This document shows positions 34,642-43,325 of a DNA stretch of 64,000 nucleotides, piece by piece. This DNA comes from Comamonas piscis (GTDB taxonomy: Bacteria; Pseudomonadota; Gammaproteobacteria; Burkholderiales; Burkholderiaceae_C): assembly GCF_014109725.1 (NCBI RefSeq), contig NZ_CP058554.1:4154001-4218000 (forward strand), given 5' to 3'. The position numbers and the translations under genes are program-made. Numbering within the stretch: position 1 is the first letter of the stretch; the number at the start of each line of letters is the position of its first letter. The notes under the pieces are model-generated. The model made no database searches and was not told where the DNA came from. It worked only from the letters and a program-made list of their open reading frames with translations.

Positions 34642-34663
34642 AACCGCCTCCGGGCGGTTTTTT
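34642..34663 (+). terminator. Intrinsic terminator of the class I fumarase gene
   Basis: AACCGCC pairs with GGCGGTT, followed by six T. Confidence 0.88.
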
Positions 34664-34787
34664 GCTGTAGCAAGGCCTGAAAACCCGTTGCTTTACCCTG
34701 TCCACCCTGCAAACATTACTATGCTTCGCCCCTAGGTACGGCGCATGCTGTATCGTGGAGGCTGAACACCGCTAAGGAACAAAAAAC

Positions 34788-35000
34788 ATGGCCAAGCCGA
34801 ATTATCAGTACGAGAAGCGCCAGCGCGAGCTGGAAAAGAAGAAGAAAAAAGCAGAAAAAGCCCAGCGCAAGGCCAGCGGACTGCCTGATACGGATACCCC
34901 GGACGGCAACGAGGACGCGACTGAATCGCAGCCAGACGCAGACGCTGCGCCCGCTGACGCCAGCGACGCACCCGCAGAGCAAGCCAAGCCAGCAGACTGA
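34788..35000 (+). CDS. Small highly charged conserved protein
   Basis: The 70-residue protein has a Lys/Glu/Arg-rich N-terminal half (YEKRQRELEKKKKKAEKAQ, probably helical) and a disordered Asp/Ala/Pro-rich C-terminal half. An AAGGAA ribosome-binding site lies eight bases upstream. Small proteins with a MAKPNY..EKRQREL start recur in betaproteobacteria from my recollection of the family. The basic N-terminus may bind nucleic acid, but the function is unknown. Confidence 0.75.
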   Translation: MAKPNYQYEKRQRELEKKKKKAEKAQRKASGLPDTDTPDGNEDATESQPDADAAPADASDAPAEQAKPAD

Positions 35001-35021
35001 CCAGACACAGCCCGGCAGGGC

Positions 35022-35058
35022 AAAAAAATGGGCCGCCAGCATCGCTGCTGCGGCCCAT
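35022..35058 (-). terminator. Intrinsic terminator of the GntP permease gene
   Basis: On the minus strand, ATGGGCCGC pairs with GCGGCCCAT, followed by seven T. It may also stop transcription from the small gene on the plus strand. Confidence 0.85.
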
Positions 35059-35083
35059 TCGCATTTCTAAAGGCTGCTAGCCA

Positions 35084-36472
35084 CTAGTCACCGAGAGCAG
35101 GCAAGGTGTTGAACAGCAGCACCATCAAGAGGCCCACAAAGGAGACGATGGACTGCACCACGGTGATGGTGCGGGTCGCCTCGCCCATGGTCATGCCAAA
35201 GGATTCCTTGACCATCCAGAAACCGGCATGGTTGGCATAGTTGAAGAACAAGGAGCCGCAGCCAATCGACAAGGCCAGCAAAGGCAGGTTCAGGCTCGGG
35301 TCAGCAGCCGCCAGCGGTGCCAGCAAACCGGCAGCGCCCACAATGCCCACGGTGGCCGAGCCGGTCGATACCGACAGCAGCATCGCAATCAGCCAGCCCA
35401 GCACCAGCGGCGGAAACGCAAACTGGTGCGTCATGTGCACGATGGCATCGCCCACCTTGGCGCTGGTCAGCACCTGCTGGAAAGCGCCGCCACCGGCAAT
35501 GATCATGATGATGCCGGCAATCGGCTTGAGGCTGGCGCCCAAGGTGTCGCGCAGTTTTTCGGCGTCGCCGCTGCGCAGGTAGACCAGGGTAAAGGCCGCA
35601 AACAGCACGCCCAGCAGCATCGCAATCAGCGGGTTGCCCAGGAAGGTAGCGACCTGCAGCAGGGCCGAGCCCTTGGGCAAAGCCATCTCGGCCAGCGCAT
35701 GGGCCAGCATCAGCAGCGCGGGCAGCAAGGCAGACAGCACGCCCATCGCAATGCCGGGCTGGTCCTTGCTGTTATCGGCCTTGGCTTCGGTAAATTGGTC
35801 CAGCAGCGCCTGCTCGGGCCGGGTCGTCATGCGCGGGGTGATAAAGGCGCCATACAGGGGGCCGCCCAGCACCATCGCCGGCAAGGCCGCGAGAAAGCCA
35901 TAGAGCATCGTCGGGCCGACGGTGGTCTTCAAGGTGGCAATGGCAGTCAGCGGGCCTGGATGGGGCGGCACCATGCCGTGCATCGCCGCCAGCGCCGCAA
36001 TCACCGGCACGCCCACATAAACATAGGCGGAGCCTTTGAAGTTTTCCCGGCTCTCCAGCTTGCGTGCAACGCTGAAGATCAGCGGCAGCATCACCACCAG
36101 ACCCACCTCGAAGAACATCGGAATGCCGATGATGAAGGCCACCAGGGTCATCGCCCAGGGAATCATCCGGTCCGAGGTATGGCGCAGGATGGCATTGGCC
36201 AAGCGCTCGGTGGTGCCGGAATCGGCCAGGATCTTGCCGAGCATGGCGCCCAAGGCAATCACCACACCCACAGCGCCCAGGGTTTTGCCCGCGCCGTTGG
36301 TGATGTTCTTGGCAATGTCGCCAGGCGCCATGCCGGTGGCAAAGCCCACGCCGATACAGACGATGAGCAAGGCCAGCAAGGGGTGCATGCGGATGCGCGA
36401 GACGATCAGCGCGACCAGCACCAGCACGCTCACCAAGGCGGTCAGCAGCAATTGGATATCGTAATTTGACAT
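35084..36472 (-). CDS. GntP-family permease (gluconate/organic-acid symporter)
   Basis: The 462-residue protein has twelve to fourteen membrane helices. GntP-family features are RMHPLLALLIVCIGVGFATGM, NGAGKTLGAVGVVIALGAMLGKIL, then MHGMVPPHPGPLTAIATL and AGGGAFQQVL. The family takes up gluconate, D-serine, glycerate or related hydroxy acids by proton symport. The start at 36472 (MSNYDIQ) fits the first helix. It is downstream of puuD in the same direction (158-bp gap), but a purine-related role is not evident. Confidence 0.9.
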   Translation of the reverse strand: MSNYDIQLLLTALVSVLVLVALIVSRIRMHPLLALLIVCIGVGFATGMAPGDIAKNITNGAGKTLGAVGVVIALGAMLGKILADSGTTERLANAILRHTSDRMIPWAMTLVAFIIGIPMFFEVGLVVMLPLIFSVARKLESRENFKGSAYVYVGVPVIAALAAMHGMVPPHPGPLTAIATLKTTVGPTMLYGFLAALPAMVLGGPLYGAFITPRMTTRPEQALLDQFTEAKADNSKDQPGIAMGVLSALLPALLMLAHALAEMALPKGSALLQVATFLGNPLIAMLLGVLFAAFTLVYLRSGDAEKLRDTLGASLKPIAGIIMIIAGGGAFQQVLTSAKVGDAIVHMTHQFAFPPLVLGWLIAMLLSVSTGSATVGIVGAAGLLAPLAAADPSLNLPLLALSIGCGSLFFNYANHAGFWMVKESFGMTMGEATRTITVVQSIVSFVGLLMVLLFNTLPALGD

Positions 36473-36630
36473 GCGAGAAGAGGTGGATTTGTGACACGCA
36501 TCCCCAGCCGCCCACCGCAAGCAGGGGCCTGGGCATGCCCCAACCCCGCCATCCTACGCCGATCCGCCGCCCTAGGCTGTAGTCGGACTTCGCGGTGCTG
36601 GGCGCCTGCCCAGCCGCTGGTTGCAGGCGC

Positions 36631-37869
36631 TTAAGGCGCGGTAGAAGCGCCCGATTCAAACCAGCGTTTGACCAGATCGCGCTCGTCAGCACTCAGCCCA
36701 TCGGGGTTGCCAAAGGGCATTTTGCGCAACACCACCACCTGCTGGTAGATCTGCTGGGTGTGCTGGGCCACCTCTGCCGGGCTGTCGAGCTTCACATTCT
36801 TTTGTGCCAGCCCCGTGGCGCTGTGGCACAGCACGCAATGCTGGGCAAATACCTTGGCCACTTCGCCATAGGGCACCGCGCCGGCAGCAGGCTGGCTGAC
36901 GGGTGCCGAGGCAGCCACGGCCGGCTTGGGGCCGGGCCGCAGCCAGGCGATCACGCCCAAAATCACCAGCACCCCTATCAGCGCATAAGGCCAGGGATGC
37001 TTGTTGCGCCCCAGCTTGTGGCCATGGCGCAGCACAAAAAACTGGCGAATAGCGGCGCCGGCGAACATCATGCCGATGAGCACCAGCCAGTTGTACTTCT
37101 GGTTGTAGAGCCAGCCATAGTGGTTGGACAGCATTGCAAACAGCACCGGCAAGGTGAAATAGGTGTTGTGTACGCTGCGCTGCTTGCCGCGCTTGCCGTA
37201 GATGGGATCGACCGGGTCGCCGTTCTTCAGTGCCCGCACAACGGTGCGCTGGCCAGGAATGATCCAGAAGAACACATTGGCGCTCATCGAGGTGGCCAGC
37301 ATCGCGCCCATCAGCAAGAAGGCTGCTTGGCCCGGAAAGATATGGCAGGCCAGGTAAGCAGCGATGCAGACCAGCACCAGCACCAAAGCGCCCACGATCG
37401 CATCGCCATGCTTTTTAAAGCCAAATACGCGGCAGATGCCGTCATACAGCAGCCAGAAGACCGCCAGAAAGCTCAGCGCCGCGAACACCGCCAACGGCGC
37501 GCTCATCGCATTGGGATCGGCCGGGTTGACCAGGTAGATATTCGCATTCCACAGGTAGGACACGGTCAGCAGCGCGAAGCCTGACAGCCAGGTGGTGTAG
37601 CTCTCCCAGTAGAACCAGTGCAGGTGGTCGGGCAGCTTGGGCGGCGAGACATTGAACTTGACCGGGTGGTAGAAGCCGCCGCCATGCACCGCCCAGAGCT
37701 CGCCACTGACACCCTGCTTTTTCAGATCCTCGTCTTCCGGCGGGGTCAGGCTACTGTCAAGAAACACAAAATAGAAAGAGGAACCCACCCAGGCGATGGC
37801 TGTGATCACATGCAGCCAGCGCAACAACAGGTTCGCCCAATCGAGGATATAGCCTTCCATTGCTTTCAT
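36631..37869 (-). CDS. puuD: Membrane-bound urate oxidase with cytochrome c domain (PuuD)
   Basis: The 412-residue protein has eight or so membrane helices, beginning LLLRWLHVITAIAWVGSSFYFVF with conserved His residues. A C-terminal monoheme cytochrome c domain has the motif CVLCH (Cys345, Cys348, His349) and a likely Met384 ligand in RKMPFG. PuuD oxidises urate to 5-hydroxyisourate with electrons going to the respiratory chain instead of O2. It replaces soluble uricase in this purine region. A GntR-type operator copy lies upstream at 38057-38074. A start three codons downstream (MEGYIL) is possible. Confidence 0.93.
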   Translation of the reverse strand: MKAMEGYILDWANLLLRWLHVITAIAWVGSSFYFVFLDSSLTPPEDEDLKKQGVSGELWAVHGGGFYHPVKFNVSPPKLPDHLHWFYWESYTTWLSGFALLTVSYLWNANIYLVNPADPNAMSAPLAVFAALSFLAVFWLLYDGICRVFGFKKHGDAIVGALVLVLVCIAAYLACHIFPGQAAFLLMGAMLATSMSANVFFWIIPGQRTVVRALKNGDPVDPIYGKRGKQRSVHNTYFTLPVLFAMLSNHYGWLYNQKYNWLVLIGMMFAGAAIRQFFVLRHGHKLGRNKHPWPYALIGVLVILGVIAWLRPGPKPAVAASAPVSQPAAGAVPYGEVAKVFAQHCVLCHSATGLAQKNVKLDSPAEVAQHTQQIYQQVVVLRKMPFGNPDGLSADERDLVKRWFESGASTAP

Positions 37870-38056
37870 CCTTGGCAGCGTGGGGTCTGCCAGTGCGAGG
37901 GAGGGGGTACTGCCCCGCTCTCCTCATCAAACTGCCAAATCGCATTGGCAGCTTGTTGAACCTGCTCACCACGGCGGGCGATCTGAGCAGCAGACAGGCC
38001 GCAATCCACAGCCATCATTGTTGTGACCGGGGCACCGCTGCGACCTTTTGTAGACT

Positions 38057-38074
38057 TAAAGTGTATGCAATTTT
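38057..38074. promoter_or_regulatory. Purine-regulon operator copy upstream of puuD
   Basis: TAAAGTGTATGCAATTTT matches the perfect palindrome before hiuH/gntR (AAAAGTGTATACACTTTT) at 15 of 18 positions. It lies 188 bp before the puuD start. Confidence 0.6.
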
Positions 38075-38156
38075 TGCCGCCTGTTGGTCGGCAAAAAGCC
38101 GCAAGCCCCCTAGATAAAACCCTGATGCAACGCAGCAAACGTGCGTGCAGCGCGGC

Positions 38157-38960
38157 TCATCCCTGCAGATGCTGCAGCAACTGGGCAGCGACTGCAATCG
38201 CAATCACCTCGGGCGCCTTGCCCTGGATGCCCCGCACGCCAATCGGGCAAGTGATGCGGGCAAACTCCTCGTCGGCAAAACCCCGCTCCGCCAGCCGGTG
38301 CGCAAAGCTGGCGCGCTTGGTGGCGCTGCCGATCAGGCCGACCAGGTCCAGATCGCCATGGCTGCGCTGGCGTTGCAGGCAGGCCTGGGTGATCTGCAAG
38401 TCCTGCTGGTGGTCGTGGGTGAGGATAAACACGCTGCTGCCTGGCGCCAGGTCTGCCACCGCCCTCTCGATGGGGTCGGAATACTCGGCCTGTACATTGG
38501 CAGGCAGCGTGGTTGGGAACAGCGCCTCGCGGCTGTCCACCCAAGTGATCTGCAGTGGCAGGTGGCTCAGCACCTGCACCAGCGCTGCGCCCACATGGCC
38601 CGCGCCAAAGACGGCCACGGGGCTGCAGTGCGGCGCCAAGCGCTGCGCCAGTGGTTCGCAGTCGGCCTGTGTCACCCGCTGAAAACGCAGATGCACCACA
38701 CCGCCGCAGCACTGGCCCAAACGGGGGCCCAGCGCAAAGCGCTCGCTCACCGCGTCGCCGCCACTGGCCAACAGATCGCGGGCCTTGTTGGCGGCCTCCC
38801 ACTCCAGGTGGCCACCGCCAATCGTGCTCAGCTGGTCCTGCGCAAATACGGCCATCCAGGCACCGGCATCGCGTGGTGCCGATCCCTGTGTAGACTCCAC
38901 CTGCACCAGGCAGGCATCCTGTGTCGCCAGGCGACCCAATAATTGCTGCAGTACGGGCAT
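38157..38960 (-). CDS. xdhC: Xanthine dehydrogenase accessory protein XdhC
   Basis: The 267-residue protein has an XdhC/CoxI N-terminal domain (LVQVESTQGSAPRDAGAWM, STIGGGHLEW, CCGGVVHL) and a C-terminal Rossmann domain (VAVFGAGHVGAALVQVL, LIGSATKRASF). It binds molybdenum cofactor, helps to insert the sulfido ligand and delivers it to xanthine dehydrogenase. The start at 38960 has a GGAACAAGG ribosome-binding site. No xdhA or xdhB genes are in the window, so its partner subunits must lie elsewhere. Confidence 0.93.
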   Translation of the reverse strand: MPVLQQLLGRLATQDACLVQVESTQGSAPRDAGAWMAVFAQDQLSTIGGGHLEWEAANKARDLLASGGDAVSERFALGPRLGQCCGGVVHLRFQRVTQADCEPLAQRLAPHCSPVAVFGAGHVGAALVQVLSHLPLQITWVDSREALFPTTLPANVQAEYSDPIERAVADLAPGSSVFILTHDHQQDLQITQACLQRQRSHGDLDLVGLIGSATKRASFAHRLAERGFADEEFARITCPIGVRGIQGKAPEVIAIAVAAQLLQHLQG

Positions 38961-39023
38961 GCCTTGTTCCAAGATCAAAATCGGCCTGCCATACTGCAAA
39001 GCCGCAATAGACGGATTTGTACC

Positions 39024-39602
39024 ATGAGCGATCGACCTTCCCCCTCTCTGCTGTCACGACTTTGGCATACGCTTTTTCGTATACCGCAGCAGTCGCCAAA
39101 GCCCGCTCAGGCGGCAACAGGCGGGCCAGCGAAGGCGCCCAAGGCTTCCGAGCAGGACGATAACCCGGACAGCTATCTCTCCGTCCTCACGGAATTCCCC
39201 GGCATGCACAAGTCTCCGTGGTCCTCTGATGCGGATGGGCAAGACTCCGTCCTCAACCCGGTCGCCGACGAGGCCTACCGCAAGCGTTGCGCCCAGCACC
39301 TCTATGACCGGTATCCCGAGCGGATCTATACCGGCATGCTGCCGCCCATGCTCTATGCCATCGGCGTGCTGGAGGTTTTGCTCGACGAAGACGGCCATAT
39401 CCAGGACATGAACTGGATGCGCGAGCCTGCCCAGGCGCCAGAAGTACCGCCGCTGATCGAGGCGCTGGTCCAGGCCGCCGCGCCCTTCCCCGCCCCCCAG
39501 CATCTGCGCCATGGCGAAGTGATGGTCTCCTATACCGAGACCTGGCTCTGGGATGCGTCCGGCCAGTTCCAGCTGCACACCTTGAGCGAAGGCCAGCAGT
39601 AA
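39024..39602 (+). CDS. Conserved hypothetical protein, TonB-C-terminus-like
   Basis: The 192-residue protein has a basic, Pro/Ala-rich N-terminal 45 residues without a clear signal peptide. A folded part follows with YDRYPERIYTGMLPPMLYAIGVLEV, then LLDEDGHIQDMNWMREP and APFPAPQHLRHGE. The order of a G.L.V.v..DG.v......s.....ld..a...v...apfPaP pattern recalls TonB/TolA C-terminal domains. There is no membrane anchor, so an energy-transducing role is unlikely. It is divergent from xdhC. Confidence 0.72.
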   Translation: MSDRPSPSLLSRLWHTLFRIPQQSPKPAQAATGGPAKAPKASEQDDNPDSYLSVLTEFPGMHKSPWSSDADGQDSVLNPVADEAYRKRCAQHLYDRYPERIYTGMLPPMLYAIGVLEVLLDEDGHIQDMNWMREPAQAPEVPPLIEALVQAAAPFPAPQHLRHGEVMVSYTETWLWDASGQFQLHTLSEGQQ

Positions 39603-39633
39603 GGCGGGCATCGCTCAAACACAAAATACAAGC

Positions 39634-39660
39634 GCAAAAAAACCGGCCTGCTGACCGGTT
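39634..39660 (-). terminator. Intrinsic terminator between convergent genes
   Basis: On the minus strand, AACCGGTCAGCAGGCCGGTT is followed by seven T in all. The weaker plus-strand tail could serve the upstream gene. Confidence 0.78.
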
Positions 39661-39689
39661 TCTGCTTTGCATGCGCTGCGCGCGCTGCT

Positions 39690-40274
39690 TTATTCCTTGA
39701 TTTTGGTGATCTTGGCACCTTGCAAGGACACACCCGCTTCCAGACCGGCATTGTTCAGCACAAAGCTGGTCACCGGCGCTTGGGCCGAGGTGGTATCGAT
39801 GCTGCCATTGGCACCCACGCGGCCAGCAGCCACGGTGGCATCGGCACCTACCGACCAGCCATTGCTGTCACGGAACTTGGCCAGTGCTTCAGGTGTGTTG
39901 AACACATAGATCACCGCCTTGGACTGGCCACCTGCCTGCCAGCCGATCGATGCGCCGGTGGTGCTGTAGTAGCTGTCGCTGCGCTTGCCCACGCGCAGCA
40001 CGCCACGGCCGTGTTCCACACCAATCACAAAGCTGCCACCGATAACGGATGGGAACACCAGCACGCCCTTGGAGCGGGCCACCAGGTCCTTGGAGCCAGG
40101 AGCGGTCTGGTACAGGCGCTCCAGCGCGGCGTTGGCACGGGCGTCGACCGACGTCTCATCCGCGCGCGGCGCATTGCTGGTTTCAGGTTTGGTCACCGTG
40201 CAGGCTGCCATCGACAGAGCACCAGCCACCACGGCAGCGGCGACACCGAGAGTGCGCATAGAAAAACGTTGCAT
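39690..40274 (-). CDS. SYLF/YSC84-type lipid-binding lipoprotein
   Basis: The 194-residue lipoprotein has its lipobox near SMAAC (Cys25). The SYLF (YSC84/Ysc84-related) domain includes LVARSKGVLVFPSVIGGSFVIGVEHGRGVL, SIGWQAGGQSKAVIYVFNT and SVGADATVAAG. SYLF domains bind phosphoinositides or other lipids in eukaryotes. Bacterial members are envelope lipoproteins of unclear role. The start at 40274 has a GGAGTTGG ribosome-binding site. It is the last normal-composition gene before the Rhs island. Confidence 0.88.
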   Translation of the reverse strand: MQRFSMRTLGVAAAVVAGALSMAACTVTKPETSNAPRADETSVDARANAALERLYQTAPGSKDLVARSKGVLVFPSVIGGSFVIGVEHGRGVLRVGKRSDSYYSTTGASIGWQAGGQSKAVIYVFNTPEALAKFRDSNGWSVGADATVAAGRVGANGSIDTTSAQAPVTSFVLNNAGLEAGVSLQGAKITKIKE

Positions 40275-40558
40275 ACCAACTCCTTTGAAATTTACTGTTA
40301 TTTCGATCAGGTTGGCACCGCCGTAGGGACTGCGGTGCACCTAAGAGCAAATAGTAGCCACACCTGGTGACCGTGGAAGCTTGCAGATACAACTAGCGGC
40401 GTCGGCCTACAGCTTGGGCGATGCGTGCTTGAGACAGGTCAAGGGCCTGCAGACGAACCCAGACGCATAAGCCAATAGATGCCGTGTACATCCCTCGAGC
40501 ATCATCTTCGCGAACCTGCGTTAGCTGGGTTTGAAGCCACAGAAATCCGGCAGATTCG
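40275..40558. other. Intergenic stretch at the left edge of the Rhs island
   Basis: No supported gene. A 68-codon minus-strand frame (40393-40599) ends in a helix-turn-helix-like LSQARIAQAVGRRR and could be a relic of a transposase or regulator, but nothing else supports it. Composition falls from GC-rich to AT-rich toward 40570. Confidence 0.35.
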
Positions 40559-40619
40559 CTCCTATCAAAATTATTTATTTGGTAGTTATGAACTATCATT
40601 TTTCAATTTTTGATAGGAG
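40559..40619 (+). promoter_or_regulatory. Inverted repeat covering the Rhs ribosome-binding site
   Basis: CTCCTATCAAAA (40559-40570) is the exact complement of TTTTGATAGGAG (40608-40619). The right arm contains the Shine-Dalgarno sequence TAGGAG of the Rhs gene, so a transcript that includes both arms would hide it. Between the arms is a smaller dyad, GGTAGTT-ATG-AACTATC (40581-40597). Confidence 0.6.
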
Positions 40620-40624
40620 TTCGC

Positions 40625-42685
40625 ATGTCCGGAAAGCCAGCAGCCCGCATCGATGACAAAGTCAAATACGCACGGATCGTCAACTTTGAGCGCGACGCGC
40701 TGCACCGAGAGATCCACCGCCAGGTCCTCACCGACATCAAGAACCTAACACCCGGCGAGACCACCGCCAAACCCCTCTACCGCAAGCTCGGCTGGGACGC
40801 AGCCGGGCGTATGGAAACGATGCAGTGGATGGGCCTGGAGCAAGGCAGTGCGCTGGATGACATGCTGTCCATTCCTGGTGCAGCCCAAGGCGGTGCTACT
40901 ACCACCCGCGTCCCACAAACCCTGCTAGGCGCCATGAGCGCCCGGCAGTACTACTACGACAGCCTAGGGCAAATGGTCGGCATGCGTAGCCACGCCGGCA
41001 TCAGCCGCTTTGCCTACGATGCAGCAGGGCGGCTCACAGGCGCCCACACGCCGCATGCCGGATCCCAGCGCTGGCAGTTCGACCCCGCAGGCAACCGCCT
41101 GCCCATCGCCGGCCCCGATACAAAGCCTGTCACCCCAGACGCCATCACCGGCCACCTCAACGAAACCGACCGCCTGCGCGCCCAGCAACGCGCCGCCGCA
41201 CAAGCCAATCCCATCACCAAAGAGCAGCTGCTGCGCAGCGACTTTCATCCCCTCCAAGCGGACCCTGACCCCAGCAGCAACCAGCCCCTACACACCAGCA
41301 AACGCTGGGCCGGCAACCGCGTGGCCTATTACGAAAACCAGGAAGACGCGAGCAGCCAAGGCGCAAAAATCCATTACCAATACGACAGCCGAGGCAACCG
41401 CACCCAAAGCTTGGACGAAGCCACGGGCCGCAAGCTAGAGCTGACGTATGACAGTGGCAATCAGCTGGTGCAGGTAGTCATCTCAGAAAAGGAGCAACAA
41501 ACCGCCCAGCAGTATCGCTATGACGCCTTTGGACGGCGACTAGTCAAATACAACATACCGGCCAACTCAGCAGCGGGCGATTTAGGCGAAACAGCCTACT
41601 TTGGATGGGATGGAGACCGCTTGATCCACACCGAACGGTACAACGGCGCGAACGTGAGAGACCGCGATGGCGCAGCCCAACCCGAAATCATCCACACCAT
41701 CTACGAGCCTGGGTCGTTTACTCCGCTCATCCAGCTGCGAAGAGCCAGCAAAGCCGAACCAGACCTGGGCGATGCACTGTTAGCCAATACGTCACCCGGC
41801 GTGGTGCAAGACGCGCTGCGCAGTGCTCTTGCCGATATCAAAGCGCTCAACGCCTCCCTGCCCCAGAACATCGCCTATCTCTCCATGTCCAAGGATGTGC
41901 AGGCATTTATGCGCGAGCAGCTGCAGGACTACGAGCAAACGGTGAGCGCCCAACGCAAAGAGGCCGCAGAAAAAGTCGAGATCCGCCACTACCTCTGCGA
42001 CCACCTGGGAACGCCCAACGCCTTGATCCGGGAGGACAGCCGGCTGGACTGGGCGGTCCAATTGGATGCCTGGGGGAATGTGCGAGCGGAGCATAACCCG
42101 GGCGACCTGTACCAGCCGATTCGGCTGCCGGGGCAGCATGCGGATGGGGTGACCGGGCTTTATTACAACCGGCATCGGTATTATGATTCTGGTGTAGGCT
42201 GGTACATTAGCCAAGATCCTATTGGGTTAATGGGTGGAATAAACATTAATATCTATCCTGCCGACCCCACGACTTGGGCCGATCCATTGGGATTAGTTCC
42301 GATATACAGAGAGGGAGGCATCCGTGTTGAAGCATATTTAGGGCCGCAAGCGGGCGGACTGGAACATGCACGTCACGGCCCCGGCGCACAATACCATGTT
42401 CATGTTTATGATGAAAAAGGTAACTATGTAAGAATGGGAACTGAGAACTGGACCCCGCTTACAAAAGAAGACGAGGAGAAAATGAAGAAAAATAAAAAGA
42501 TCCGTGATTTTTGCAAATCATTATCTTCGGGCGAACAGAAACTTCTTGATCGGGCAAATCGCCAAGTGTTTCATAGAGGGCATCCAACCATCAACCAGTC
42601 AATGAGACTTGGCAACATGTCGGGTGCCAGAGCTGCCGGAAGATTTGGAATAGTTCCACCAGTAATTCGCGGAGGAGGCCAGTAA
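40625..42685 (+). CDS. Shortened Rhs-repeat protein with C-terminal toxin tip
   Basis: The 686-residue polymorphic toxin begins MSGKPAARIDDK, the first residues of PAAR-type Rhs effectors. The PAAR domain and most of the core are missing, and YD repeats follow at once (YYYDSLGQMVGM, FAYDAAGRLTG, YQYDSRGNRT, YRYDAFGRRL). The conserved core end reads LDAWGNVRAEHNPGDLYQP, LPGQHADGVTGLYYNRHRYY, then the autoproteolysis motif DPLGL at residues 553-557. The last 129 residues are the variable tip, AT-richer than the core, with His pairs (EHARHGPGAQYHVHVYD, VFHRGHP) and a Lys-rich middle. I do not recognise the tip's activity. The immunity gene start overlaps its stop by one base. Confidence 0.82.
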   Translation: MSGKPAARIDDKVKYARIVNFERDALHREIHRQVLTDIKNLTPGETTAKPLYRKLGWDAAGRMETMQWMGLEQGSALDDMLSIPGAAQGGATTTRVPQTLLGAMSARQYYYDSLGQMVGMRSHAGISRFAYDAAGRLTGAHTPHAGSQRWQFDPAGNRLPIAGPDTKPVTPDAITGHLNETDRLRAQQRAAAQANPITKEQLLRSDFHPLQADPDPSSNQPLHTSKRWAGNRVAYYENQEDASSQGAKIHYQYDSRGNRTQSLDEATGRKLELTYDSGNQLVQVVISEKEQQTAQQYRYDAFGRRLVKYNIPANSAAGDLGETAYFGWDGDRLIHTERYNGANVRDRDGAAQPEIIHTIYEPGSFTPLIQLRRASKAEPDLGDALLANTSPGVVQDALRSALADIKALNASLPQNIAYLSMSKDVQAFMREQLQDYEQTVSAQRKEAAEKVEIRHYLCDHLGTPNALIREDSRLDWAVQLDAWGNVRAEHNPGDLYQPIRLPGQHADGVTGLYYNRHRYYDSGVGWYISQDPIGLMGGININIYPADPTTWADPLGLVPIYREGGIRVEAYLGPQAGGLEHARHGPGAQYHVHVYDEKGNYVRMGTENWTPLTKEDEEKMKKNKKIRDFCKSLSSGEQKLLDRANRQVFHRGHPTINQSMRLGNMSGARAAGRFGIVPPVIRGGGQ

Positions 42686-43266
42686 TGAAGCATATAGAAC
42701 CCATTGAGTTAGATATGGCATACAAGGCATATAACGAGCAAGGCGACGTAGAGCTGGCAATATCACTGTATGAAATTGCAGCAAGAAAAAATAGCATTGA
42801 AGCAATGGAAGCTTTGATAGATATTTACTTAAACAAAGGAATGATGAAAAGTGGCCGTACATGGATAGAAAAAATTATCCAAGAGGCCGAAAATGGCAAA
42901 CCAGACTTTCAGCTTGCGTTAGCAAAACTGCACCTATCAAAAAATATTCCAAATGCAAGCAATCAAATAGCCTTTGATTTCTTACTAAGAGCAGCAAATA
43001 ATTGCAATTCTGATGCTCAATATATATTAGCCGACTTGTACTGCTCTGGTCTACACCAGATAGAAAGGTCAACAGATAGAGCTGGCTACTGGCTCCGAAG
43101 AGCATATAAAAACAGACATCCTGCCGCCATCTATGACATCGCATGTTTCCATCTGCATAAAAATAATAAAAAAGAGAAAGCAGTGTGCTTATTAAAAAAA
43201 TCTTCTGATTTGGGTTTTGATCAAGCTACGGACGCGTTAAATACCCAAGATATTTGGCCGGAATGA
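42685..43266 (+). CDS. Sel1-like-repeat immunity protein for the Rhs toxin tip (putative)
   Basis: The 193-residue AT-rich gene begins in a TAATG overlap with the Rhs stop, the usual toxin-immunity coupling. The protein consists of about four Sel1/TPR-like helical pairs, such as AISLYEIAARKNSIEAMEAL, FDFLLRAANNCNSDAQYILADLY, GYWLRRAYKNRHPAAIYDIA and CLLKKSSDLGFDQA. Sel1-repeat proteins are known immunity partners in polymorphic toxin loci. No signal peptide is present, so it should act in the cytoplasm, implying a cytoplasmic target for the toxin (inference). Confidence 0.72.
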   Translation: MKHIEPIELDMAYKAYNEQGDVELAISLYEIAARKNSIEAMEALIDIYLNKGMMKSGRTWIEKIIQEAENGKPDFQLALAKLHLSKNIPNASNQIAFDFLLRAANNCNSDAQYILADLYCSGLHQIERSTDRAGYWLRRAYKNRHPAAIYDIACFHLHKNNKKEKAVCLLKKSSDLGFDQATDALNTQDIWPE

Positions 43267-43325
43267 CGACTTTCTATAATCCGAAATTTTGATTTCACAC
43301 GCTCAGTTTTGTTGCATTTCTATTT

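Noticed and set aside
40393..40599. 68-codon minus-strand frame ending in a helix-turn-helix-like LSQARIAQAVGRRR
   Set aside because: No ribosome-binding site, the start lies inside the inverted-repeat loop, and one short motif is not enough to call a gene.
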